From positions 1 to 64,000 of IMG/VR virus record IMGVR_UViG_3300020180_000017: DNA of 64,000 nucleotides; one strand, given 5' to 3'. Numbering within the stretch: position 1 is the first letter of the stretch; every line of letters starts with the position of its first letter. The stretch is from a virus. A program made the position numbers and the translations under genes. Shown here piece after piece: positions 39,396-45,792 of this stretch. The notes below the pieces were generated by a model, which was given only the letters and a program-made list of their open reading frames with translations, was not told where the DNA came from and ran no database searches.

Positions 39396-40685
39396 TTATT
39401 TAAATCTTATTACTTGTCTCATTGGTTCAGGCATTTCCAACCAAAATAATTCTATTACTACTCCTGCTTTACTTGAACCAAAATTTACTGTTTGCCAATC
39501 TGACCCATCTGCTATACTTGGTATGCTAACATACCTAAATGATTTAGCTTCTGTCTCTGCATATTTATGTTGATCTGCCTTAATGAAACTTACATTTACT
39601 TTTTTAGGATTTATTCCTTGTTCTAATATATAATCAGTTAAATAACTTTCTGTTTTTGAATCTATAACAACTGGTAATGGACTTTTTTGATGTTTTTCAT
39701 CTTTACCATGTATTGCAAAAAGAATATGTTCAGTAGCTAAATTTATTTCTGTAATTAAATCTGTAGAGTTATTCATTTCTACAAAAGGGAATTTTTGAGA
39801 TACATACAATTTAAGCCATTCATTTGCCATATATGAAAATCCAAGACCTGTGTGGTTACTATTGTTAACTTCTACGATTTTATATTTATTGGCTATATTA
39901 GAACTGAATATATCGTCATAGAATATCTTACGAGAGGATACGTAATCATCAAATTGCTCTTTATTAGAAGAGGATTTTACTATGTGTCCCCCTCTTGTTG
40001 TTTGTTCATTCCACCCATTCATTTGATCTCCAAGAGAAACAATGACTAATTCATTAATTCCCTTAAATTGACTTATAATGCTTTCTGAAACAGTTTTTAA
40101 TCTACCTTGATAAGTGTGTTTTGTGTATTTACCATTTTCAAGAAGCATACCAATGTGATCATCTGAAATATAAATAACCATAGATGTTTTTGCTACATTT
40201 TTAGAACTACCTTGTTCAAATGGTTTTATAGTATTAGGGAACAGCTCTTTTAGTTTTTCTTTGAGTTCTCCTTCATTATAGAAATCCTGAACATTATATC
40301 TGAGATCTACGCTATAATCCCACTCTGTTCCATTTTTAGCACTTTTATTCCATACTCTTGCTACTTTAGTATTTATACCATCAGCCCCTACTAATTCACT
40401 TATTTCAGTGGGTGTGAGTGGTCTATTAGACTTAATCTTTATGTTATTTTCTGTTTTTGAAGTGATGTGTGGTTCTTGATAAGTCTCTGTAATTTTATCG
40501 TCATAAAAAGTTACATCTTCTATTGCAGCCAAAGCTGAATTTAGTTTACTGGCTTTATACTTACTCTCTTTAATATCTTCAATAGGAACTCCAAACCTTT
40601 TTGATAGTTTAGGATTGGATATGTAATTAGTATCCATCAATTTAGGATTATCTATAAATGCCTGTGTTACTTTGTCAATTATCAT
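39396..40685 (-). CDS. Calcineurin-like metallophosphoesterase
   Basis: This 429-residue protein has an N-terminal helical part of about 160 residues, possibly DNA-binding (TPTEISELVGADG). The phosphoesterase core follows, with metal-ligand motifs in the standard order: SDDHIG, SLGDQMNGW, NSNHTG and IHGKDEKH. The first motif is D-D-H rather than D-x-H alone, and GDQMN replaces the usual GD-x-x-D, so metal coordination may be slightly altered. Such enzymes hydrolyse phosphodiesters of nucleic acids or nucleotides. It begins just downstream of tRNA-Arg and has its own terminator, so it may be a separate short transcript. The substrate is unknown. Confidence 0.8.
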   Translation of the reverse strand: MIIDKVTQAFIDNPKLMDTNYISNPKLSKRFGVPIEDIKESKYKASKLNSALAAIEDVTFYDDKITETYQEPHITSKTENNIKIKSNRPLTPTEISELVGADGINTKVARVWNKSAKNGTEWDYSVDLRYNVQDFYNEGELKEKLKELFPNTIKPFEQGSSKNVAKTSMVIYISDDHIGMLLENGKYTKHTYQGRLKTVSESIISQFKGINELVIVSLGDQMNGWNEQTTRGGHIVKSSSNKEQFDDYVSSRKIFYDDIFSSNIANKYKIVEVNNSNHTGLGFSYMANEWLKLYVSQKFPFVEMNNSTDLITEINLATEHILFAIHGKDEKHQKSPLPVVIDSKTESYLTDYILEQGINPKKVNVSFIKADQHKYAETEAKSFRYVSIPSIADGSDWQTVNFGSSKAGVVIELFWLEMPEPMRQVIRFK

Positions 40686-40704
40686 TTTATTTATTTAAGA
40701 TTAG

Positions 40705-40775
40705 TAGAGCTATTAGGATTCGAACCTAAACTAATCGCTTAGAAGGCGATTTTGCATCCATTACAACATAGCTCT
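40705..40775 (-). tRNA. tRNA-Arg (anticodon UCU)
   Basis: A complete cloverleaf of 71 nt reads on the minus strand: acceptor AGAGCTA/TAGCTCT, an anticodon stem ATCGC/GCGAT with loop CTTCTAA, and a T-arm with loop TTCGAAT. The anticodon is TCT, which reads AGA, a codon favoured in AT-rich genomes. The discriminator is A and CCA is not encoded. It lies 3 nt downstream of an intrinsic terminator and 19 nt before the phosphoesterase start, so it is presumably cut from read-through transcripts or uses a promoter I cannot see. Confidence 0.95.
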
Positions 40776-40777
40776 AT

Positions 40778-40801
40778 AAAAAAAAGGGGTATTACCCCCT
40801 T
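40778..40801 (-). terminator. Intrinsic terminator of the synthetase island
   Basis: A short AAGGGG/CCCCTT stem with a 6-nt loop is followed on the minus strand by eight T residues at 40785-40778. It comes 13 nt after the stop of the 55-residue gene. Confidence 0.8.
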
Positions 40802-40814
40802 AATAATTCTTTTA

Positions 40815-40982
40815 TTACATAGCCAAACCGTTACGATATTGATTACTCATTATTTTAAATAATGCTGTTTTTTTAAATTTATTTATTGTACTTTCTTTTA
40901 TACCTATTCTCATTGAGATTCTTGCACTACTGCATTTAATGTAGGAAGGGTTTTCTTGCAAAAATTTTACTGTTGTTTTCAT
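40815..40982 (-). CDS. Small basic protein, 55 aa, helix-turn-helix-like
   Basis: The frame from ATG at 40982 to TAA at 40815 encodes 55 residues, beginning MKTTVKFLQENPSYIKCSS and containing SMRIGIKESTINKFKK. The latter resembles the second and third helices of a small helix-turn-helix domain. It starts 4 nt after the preceding gene's stop and is followed directly by a terminator, so it is the last gene of the synthetase island. A regulator is plausible; the function is unproven. Confidence 0.6.
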   Translation of the reverse strand: MKTTVKFLQENPSYIKCSSARISMRIGIKESTINKFKKTALFKIMSNQYRNGLAM

Positions 40983-40986
40983 TTTT

Positions 40987-41307
40987 TTAATTTAAAAGGT
41001 TATTGATATTTTCTGTTGCTTGCTTTAACTTATTTAAAGTTATTTGAAATTTAATTAATTGATTATCTAACTTATTTATAACTGTGGAGGGTGAAGATTC
41101 AATTACTGGATTGTCTTTTTCTTTTTCTCCAGGAAACTCACTTAAACAGTTTTGAATAATTATGGTTGTACCAAGTACATCGTTTAATTGATCTACTTGA
41201 TTTTCTAACACTCTACATATCTCAACAAACGCTGGAGATTGTTTATAAGGAACTTCACCTAAAGTGCATGAAGGATCGTTTTGGAGATAGCAATTATCTA
41301 TTTTCAT
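40987..41307 (-). CDS. Small coiled-coil protein, unknown function
   Basis: This 106-residue protein has two predicted helical halves: FVEICRVLENQVDQLNDVLG, and LDNQLIKFQITLNKLKQATE near the C-terminus. They are separated by a proline/serine-rich acidic loop (FPGEKEKDNPVIESSPS). The heptad pattern suggests a dimer or bundle. It resembles small phage adaptor or antitoxin-like proteins only in general shape. It lies between two small genes in the synthetase island and starts 9 nt after the preceding stop. Confidence 0.65.
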   Translation of the reverse strand: MKIDNCYLQNDPSCTLGEVPYKQSPAFVEICRVLENQVDQLNDVLGTTIIIQNCLSEFPGEKEKDNPVIESSPSTVINKLDNQLIKFQITLNKLKQATENINNLLN

Positions 41308-41316
41308 AATTTTGTT

Positions 41317-41547
41317 TTAAAATGTTTTTGTTTTTACCTTAATGAAGTTTGGTACTTTTTGTTTTAAATTTGTTATTGGGTTTACTTCTATTATAAAACC
41401 ATCTTGGAACTGGTCATGTCCTTTTAAATGTGCTTTGAGGTGCTTTTGCTCTCTCCTTTGTTCTTTTTTGGAGTCAAAGTCTTTTATCTTACCTCCAAAA
41501 GATCTTGTTTCAGAGGGTTTTCGATTTTTGTTTTGGTGAGTATTCAT
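41317..41547 (-). CDS. Small very basic protein, 76 aa
   Basis: The start at 41547 (MNTHQNKN) is preferred over 41592, because it follows an A-rich leader and the extra 15 codons overlap a TACATTTG element that fits a Bacteroidota -7 box. The protein is rich in lysine, histidine and arginine (KKEQRREQKHLKAHLKGHDQ) with a short beta-like C-terminus, so it probably binds nucleic acid. It lies directly after the leucyl-tRNA synthetase gene. An RNA-binding partner of that enzyme or of the nearby structured RNA is a possibility suggested by position and charge only. Confidence 0.6.
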   Translation of the reverse strand: MNTHQNKNRKPSETRSFGGKIKDFDSKKEQRREQKHLKAHLKGHDQFQDGFIIEVNPITNLKQKVPNFIKVKTKTF

Positions 41548-41565
41548 ATTCTTATTTTGTTTACA

Positions 41566-41573
41566 CAAATGTA
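41566..41573 (-). promoter_or_regulatory. Possible Bacteroidota -7 box (TACATTTG)
   Basis: On the minus strand TACATTTG matches TAnnTTTG exactly and lies 18 nt before the chosen ATG at 41547. No TTTG or TTG is present at the expected -33 distance, so this is a half-match only. Confidence 0.3.
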
Positions 41574-41599
41574 CAACTAATTTATTTAACATCGCCTAA

Positions 41600-42829
41600 T
41601 TAAAAACAAACATTAAAAAAAGTTAGGAGTTCTTCTTTTTGTAAATTAGAAATATTAATATTTTTGTTCTTATTTAGAAATATCATCCATTCAGATACTA
41701 CTTTATTTACTTTCCAACTTTCAAAGTAATTTACAATAGTATTTTTAAATTGCTCTAAGTCAAGTTCTACTGCTTCTAACTCATTATACTCTAACCATTT
41801 AAATATTCTATTTTTAAATCTTTCACATCCTTTATACCCGTCATCTTTCCATTTTCCACCTTCAAAATAATGATTAATAAACATCAAATACATTCTTAAT
41901 GTTTGAGGATCGTAATCTATGGGGTTTACTGTATTATTAAGTGACTTACTCATTTTATTACCATCCTCTCCTAATATCATCCCTTGATGTATTACTTTAA
42001 GGAATGGTTCATCAAAATCTATGTAACCTATATCAAATAAAAATTTAGTTATAAACCTAGCATATATGAGATGCATACAAGCATGTTCATTTCCTCCAAC
42101 ATACAAGTCAACAGGTCTGTTTTTATCATATTCAATAGTATAAAAAGAACTATCAACAAATGTATCTAAAGTATCTTCTTCTCCATTTACAGGTATTGAA
42201 CACCCCCATTTTCTTTGCCTACTTACACACCAATCAGTTAAGTTATGTAGCCAATGTATTTGTTGTTTTTTAGTTTTTTCTGGGTAATCTACTTTGTCAA
42301 GGTCATTAATCAATCTTTCTTTGTAATCTGTAATTTTAAAAAACCACTGATTTAATTCTTTTTTAATTACTTCAGTATTGCATCTTTCACATTTTTTATC
42401 TTTTACTTGTTCTTTAGCTAAAACAGTTTCACATGAAATGCAATAATCTTGTTCTCTATTAGCCTTATAAGCTAATCCATGATCTAATAGTTTATTGAAT
42501 AACCACTGAGTTCTTTCTTGATATTCTTTAGAATGTGTTGAAAGTTTATATTCAAAAGAAGTATTCATTCTTTCCATTTCTTTTGAAAAAGCCACTATAT
42601 TTTCTTCAGTTATTTCTTTTGGATCTCTATTTACTTTTTTAGCGTAATTTTCTGTTGGAAGACCAAAAGCGTCAAAACCAAAAGGTTGAAATATTTCATA
42701 GCCTAAATACTTTTGTATTTTACAATAACTATCTACAATAGAATAATTATAGTAATGTCCTACGTGAAGATTTGCTCCACTTGGGTAAGGAAACATTACA
42801 GTTACATACTTATTTTCTTTTTTTATCAT
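41600..42829 (-). CDS. Minimal leucyl-tRNA synthetase lacking the CP1 editing domain
   Basis: This 409-residue protein aligns by eye with the class I synthetic core of bacterial LeuRS: HVGH at 22-25 (HIGH motif), FGFDAFGLPTEN, a zinc knuckle with C130, C133, C147 and C150, NQWFFKITDY, DWCVSRQRKWG, DTLDTFVDSSFY, YVGGNEHACMHLIYARF, and KMSKS at 292-296. The segment that normally holds the roughly 200-residue CP1 editing domain is absent: QIHWLHN runs straight into DWCVSRQR near 192-206. The leucine-specific insertion before KMSKS and the C-terminal domain are also missing, leaving about 110 residues of helical anticodon-side fold. Usual LeuRS length is 800-950. All catalytic motifs are intact, so aminoacyl-adenylate chemistry is plausible. 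It has an A-rich leader and follows a structured RNA. Its substrate RNA is unknown. Confidence 0.93.
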   Translation of the reverse strand: MIKKENKYVTVMFPYPSGANLHVGHYYNYSIVDSYCKIQKYLGYEIFQPFGFDAFGLPTENYAKKVNRDPKEITEENIVAFSKEMERMNTSFEYKLSTHSKEYQERTQWLFNKLLDHGLAYKANREQDYCISCETVLAKEQVKDKKCERCNTEVIKKELNQWFFKITDYKERLINDLDKVDYPEKTKKQQIHWLHNLTDWCVSRQRKWGCSIPVNGEEDTLDTFVDSSFYTIEYDKNRPVDLYVGGNEHACMHLIYARFITKFLFDIGYIDFDEPFLKVIHQGMILGEDGNKMSKSLNNTVNPIDYDPQTLRMYLMFINHYFEGGKWKDDGYKGCERFKNRIFKWLEYNELEAVELDLEQFKNTIVNYFESWKVNKVVSEWMIFLNKNKNINISNLQKEELLTFFNVCF

Positions 42830-42862
42830 AATTTATTTTGTTGTTTACATAACTCCGTTTAT

Positions 42863-43147
42863 CCCTGCAAGTGTTTTCACTTTGGGTTAAAGATTATTAG
42901 AGTAATAACATAATCTTTAAGTTAACCTATAAACTCCCACACCCCTGTTTCGACTTTATTAATTCTTGGGAATTAAGTCTGTGTTTTATGTGGAGGAATA
43001 CGCTTTTTCCCAAGAATTACTTGCAGGGCATTGTTGTGACGGTAACACAGAGCAACTATTTTACGTATCCTATACCAGTAAGGCCAAGTTTCCACTCCTT
43101 ACTGAGTTTATAATAACTATCTTTTATTGACTCTAGGACTAAAAGAT
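42863..43147 (-). ncRNA. Large structured RNA directly upstream of the LeuRS-like gene
   Basis: No reading frame of note crosses this stretch, yet it holds a nested set of strong inverted repeats. They are 43140-43147 with 43119-43126 (8 bp); 43097-43104 with 43076-43083 (8 bp, 13-nt loop); 43019-43028 with 42863-42872 (10 bp), which closes a domain; within it 43007-43018 with 42961-42972 (12 bp, 34-nt loop), stacked directly on the closing stem; and 42910-42927 with 42885-42897 (13 bp with a 5-nt bulge). The 34-nt loop can also pair with the unpaired strand near 42933-42941, a likely pseudoknot. It begins just after a terminator and ends 33 nt before the LeuRS ATG, so it could be a 5' leader or a separate RNA. 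The minus orientation is inferred from the neighbours. It does not match tRNA, tmRNA, RNase P, T-box or group I signatures that I can recall. Confidence 0.75.
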
Positions 43148-43162
43148 GGAAAAAACCCGAAT

Positions 43163-43192
43163 AAAAAAAACCCCTTGTATTTCTACAAAGGG
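43163..43192 (-). terminator. Intrinsic terminator between leader RNA and structured RNA
   Basis: On the minus strand a 9-bp stem (CCCTTTGTA/TACAAGGGG, one G-U pair) closes a GAAA tetraloop and is followed by eight T residues. It lies about 120 nt after a consensus promoter and before the structured RNA, so expression of the LeuRS gene from that promoter needs read-through. Confidence 0.9.
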
Positions 43193-43305
43193 CTAATTTA
43201 GACAGGAGATTGAGAATACAGTTGTTACACTGTAAAGATATGAAATTTATTTTAATTACTAATTATATTTTTGCACTAACTCCTGTCTAAGAAGCATTTT
43301 GCTTT
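43193..43305 (-). ncRNA. Short leader or small RNA between promoter and terminator
   Basis: The promoter at 43312-43343 and the terminator at 43163-43192 delimit an RNA of about 140 nt. It contains a small hairpin (AAGCA/TGCTT at about 43289-43301), a 9-bp long-range stem (43280-43288 with 43200-43208) and an inner ACAGT/ACTGT hairpin (43218-43233). A 12-codon frame overlaps the first strand of the long stem. It is either a free small RNA or an attenuation leader for the downstream RNA and LeuRS gene. The ends are estimated, not known. Confidence 0.6.
43259..43297 (-). CDS. Possible 12-aa leader peptide with leucine codons
   Basis: A minus-strand frame MLLRQELVQKYN starts about 8-10 nt after the predicted transcription start. 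Codons 2, 3 and 7 are leucine, and codons 4-6 form the 5' strand of the 9-bp stem. That layout resembles an attenuator leader peptide for leucine supply, but a frame this short can occur by chance and has no clear ribosome-binding site. Confidence 0.3.
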   Translation of the reverse strand: MLLRQELVQKYN

Positions 43306-43311
43306 ACATAA

Positions 43312-43343
43312 CAAATGTATACTTTTAATTAATATCCACCAAA
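43312..43343 (-). promoter_or_regulatory. Consensus Bacteroidota promoter for the synthetase island
   Basis: On the minus strand TTTG (43343-43340) is followed by a 20-nt spacer and TACATTTG (43319-43312), an exact match to the TTTG-N19/21-TAnnTTTG form used by the primary sigma factor of Bacteroidota. The predicted start is near 43305. The match suggests the island is read by the host polymerase. Confidence 0.8.
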
Positions 43344-43451
43344 TTTATTTGTATTATTTTACTACTTAATAATTCCTCCTAAAGTTGTAGTAATCCATAA
43401 AGGAAGGTGAGTTGAGCTTAATGTTATAGTGTATTTCATACTGCAAATATA

Positions 43452-43487
43452 CAACAAAAGAGGGGCCAGTATAGAAATACTACCCCT
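43452..43487 (-). terminator. Probable terminator of the long structural operon
   Basis: It lies 22 nt after the stop of the fibronectin-like gene. AGGGG/CCCCT and AGTAT/ATACT form a 10-bp stem with a small internal loop and a 4-nt loop, followed on the minus strand by CTTTTGTTG. The T run is short. The stretch between it and the promoter at 43343 contains no feature I can support. Confidence 0.6.
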
Positions 43488-43509
43488 GAAAAACAAAACA
43501 AAACAAATT

Positions 43510-44673
43510 TTAAGGATAATTTATGTAAAAACTCTTAATATCCGACTTAGGTACGCCAACACAAGGATAAGATTCTACCCTAATAGTATGATAACCTTTA
43601 TTTAAATTTAATAGAGAGACACTTGCAGCCACTTGAGGTTGTGCAGGTGACGTAATCAAGATATTATCTAAATACACTCTAAATGTAGTTTCTACACTTG
43701 TCCACGAAGTTGTTGCAACGTCATTAACTATTACTGGTGTATTAACTACTATAGAAGAGCATCCAGAAGTTACTGAAAGAGACGTAGTTGTAGAGCCAAA
43801 AGTTACAGAAGCTACTGACCCACCATTGTTACAATAAGCTTGTATTTTAAGCCAGTAAGGTGTTGATGGGGATAATTCTGAGAATGTAGCAAAAGGTACA
43901 ACAAGGTTAGCTTGAGTTGATCCTGGAACTAGTACAGTTAATCCTGCATCAGTGTAGAGAGAAACAGTCCAAGTAGTGTTATTACTACCAGAAACCCAAG
44001 TATAAAATAATGAAGTAGATGTAATACCTATTGCAGTTACACCTGTTATTTCACTGCAATTAGATAAAGAAGCTACACAATTTAATACAGATGTGCAAAA
44101 TCCAGGAAGAGCAACTAAGTAGTTTAAAGCACATTGCCAGTCTATTGTTGCTTGTATTTTTTCGTTAAAACCTGTATTTACTTTTGAAAAAGTAATGCAT
44201 TGAGTGCTTAACAATTTATCAAATAAATAGCTTGTAGTTGTATCTGTTGCAGATATTTTAACTTTTTCATCAGGTGGAGTTGATACAGCTCCAGTTGCAG
44301 TCACTTGTACTTTTTCAATTCCTGAAACTGTTATAGGACTTAATAAAATACCAGTACCAGCAGTTAACATTGTTGAAAGATACTCTGGTGTTGCATCAGA
44401 ATTGTCTCTAAGTACTTTTCCTTTATAAATGTTATAATCACATTTCCAAGATTCTAATTTTCCAACAAGATCATACAGAGTTTCATTTGTTTCAAAATCA
44501 AGACAAGTAAAAACTATATTAGTGCCATTTACACTTTTTTCTTTTAACTGTATACAGCCAAATGGAAGTTCATTGTCACATCCCATTATAGAATAGTCAG
44601 GAAGATTACAAGTGCATAGATTATCACATTGATCACATCCACATTTATTGCAAGGATTTGTATTAACACACAT
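43510..44673 (-). CDS. Cysteine-cluster protein with fibronectin-III-like repeats (fibre or adhesin-like)
   Basis: This is a 387-residue protein. The first 40 residues hold about ten cysteines (CVNTNPCNKCGCDQCDNLC and more), a dense cluster suited to metal binding or disulfides. The middle is a beta-rich domain, and residues about 200-290 read like a fibronectin type III fold (SLFYTWVSGSNNTTWTVSLY, then LSPSTPYWLKIQAYCNN). A second Ig-like strand set follows to the C-terminus. It is the last gene of the structural operon, where fibres and receptor-binding accessory proteins are common. Its exact place on the virion is unknown. Confidence 0.65.
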   Translation of the reverse strand: MCVNTNPCNKCGCDQCDNLCTCNLPDYSIMGCDNELPFGCIQLKEKSVNGTNIVFTCLDFETNETLYDLVGKLESWKCDYNIYKGKVLRDNSDATPEYLSTMLTAGTGILLSPITVSGIEKVQVTATGAVSTPPDEKVKISATDTTTSYLFDKLLSTQCITFSKVNTGFNEKIQATIDWQCALNYLVALPGFCTSVLNCVASLSNCSEITGVTAIGITSTSLFYTWVSGSNNTTWTVSLYTDAGLTVLVPGSTQANLVVPFATFSELSPSTPYWLKIQAYCNNGGSVASVTFGSTTTSLSVTSGCSSIVVNTPVIVNDVATTSWTSVETTFRVYLDNILITSPAQPQVAASVSLLNLNKGYHTIRVESYPCVGVPKSDIKSFYINYP

Positions 44674-44684
44674 ATTATATTATT

Positions 44685-45290
44685 TTAAGGGAGAATTGGA
44701 TTACAAATATCTATGGCTGTATAACCAACAGGTAAACAACTGCCTGAAACAACACCTTTTAAGTAAAGAGTGTGGTTACCACTTGGGTTGTTTATTTTAA
44801 CTTCTGGAATAAAAGAACCTATAGTTTTTAAAACTAAAAAATACTCATTAAAGTTAGTACTAATAATAGATCTTACTGCCGTAGCTTTTAATCTGTAATT
44901 GTTAAGATTGTTAATAGCGTTTGCTAGAGTGTTAGGTGTCAAAGTATTATAATTAATTGGTGCTATAGCCGACAGCACATTATTAATTATAACACCTGTA
45001 AATGTATAATTAGTATTGTTTAAATATCCATAAACGCCATTAATAGCGTCAAGAAATAATAAACTCCAATCCACTATATAACAAGCGGAAGGTAAATTGG
45101 TTATTGTGACACAAGCAGAACTTGCTGCTGCATTACCAGATATATTTGTATATGTGATTTCTGTAGCAGCATCATTAATATAAAGGGTCTCTCCAAAAAT
45201 ACCAGTCATTACATGAGCTGTACCTGTTAAAATGTAGCGAATTTCTACACTACCTGTTGTTCCTGTTACTGTAACTACACATGAAGGCAT
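44685..45290 (-). CDS. Beta-rich virion protein of unknown function, 201 aa
   Basis: I do not recognise the family. The sequence is rich in threonine, valine, isoleucine and asparagine, with alternating strands (VTVTGTTGSVEIRYILTG) and a C-terminal cysteine pair, as in fibre or capsid-decoration proteins. It has no signal peptide or membrane segment. It lies 11 nt from each neighbour in a run of similar beta-rich, cysteine-containing genes, so a surface structural role is likely. Confidence 0.6.
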   Translation of the reverse strand: MPSCVVTVTGTTGSVEIRYILTGTAHVMTGIFGETLYINDAATEITYTNISGNAAASSACVTITNLPSACYIVDWSLLFLDAINGVYGYLNNTNYTFTGVIINNVLSAIAPINYNTLTPNTLANAINNLNNYRLKATAVRSIISTNFNEYFLVLKTIGSFIPEVKINNPSGNHTLYLKGVVSGSCLPVGYTAIDICNPILP

Positions 45291-45300
45291 AATAATTTAT

Positions 45301-45792
45301 TTAAGGGCAAGCGTCTATTTGTGGTTTAACATAGAGACCATTAGGCCATTTTCCTGTGATAAATGTAAGTTTTAATTCTATCTTATCTACATAACCTGAA
45401 GGCATTCTTAAGCTAATTACATATTGACGACTAGAGTTATTAGCAGTGGATGTTAAAAAGCTATTTGTTATTCCAGCTACATTCATAAATCCTGGTGGTG
45501 GAAAAACTAATATTGAAGCAGAAGGTGACATTAAAAAATCTATAGGAAAAGAAACTCCACTAATAATAACAGAATCAATTCTAGCTCCATCTGTAGGGTC
45601 ATAAAAATTTACATCTGCATCATCCAAAGAAAAATGAAAACTTGCACAAACAGGTGCTGGAACATTAAAATCCAAGCAATCAGAATTTATATCAAGACCA
45701 CCACTATTTGTAATAGATAGTAACTCTACGTCTTTTGGTAAATAAACACATTCTCCTGGTTTTATTGTTATTGTTTGGATATTTGTTGTCAT
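45301..45792 (-). CDS. Beta-sandwich-like virion protein, 163 aa
   Basis: This is a short protein with regular beta strands (QTITIKPGECVYLPKDVELL) and a proline/glycine-rich middle (PSASILVFPPPGFMN). It resembles small head-fibre or tail-accessory domains in composition only. The start overlaps the preceding stop as ATGA, so it is probably co-translated with the 404-residue protein. No specific family is recognised. Confidence 0.6.
   Translation of the reverse strand: MTTNIQTITIKPGECVYLPKDVELLSITNSGGLDINSDCLDFNVPAPVCASFHFSLDDADVNFYDPTDGARIDSVIISGVSFPIDFLMSPSASILVFPPPGFMNVAGITNSFLTSTANNSSRQYVISLRMPSGYVDKIELKLTFITGKWPNGLYVKPQIDACP

Noticed and set aside
42863-43147. tmRNA, RNase P RNA, T-box or group I intron as identity of the structured RNA
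   Set aside because: The plus strand has CTGTTTCGAC, reminiscent of a tmRNA 5' end, and the minus strand has GGAGTGGAAACTTGG, faintly like a T-box or RNase P core. Neither is accompanied by the other required elements (tag reading frame, tRNA-like ends, antiterminator stem, P4 or P7 core).
43266-43273. Plus-strand TATTTTTG as a -7 box
   Set aside because: No -33 element lies at the right distance and no plus-strand gene follows.
43362-43451. 25-codon frame MKYTITLSSTHLPLW... behind a TATATTTG element
   Set aside because: No -33 box is present, and the ATG lies only 4 nt after the -7 match, so it would be at or before the transcription start. Composition gives no support.
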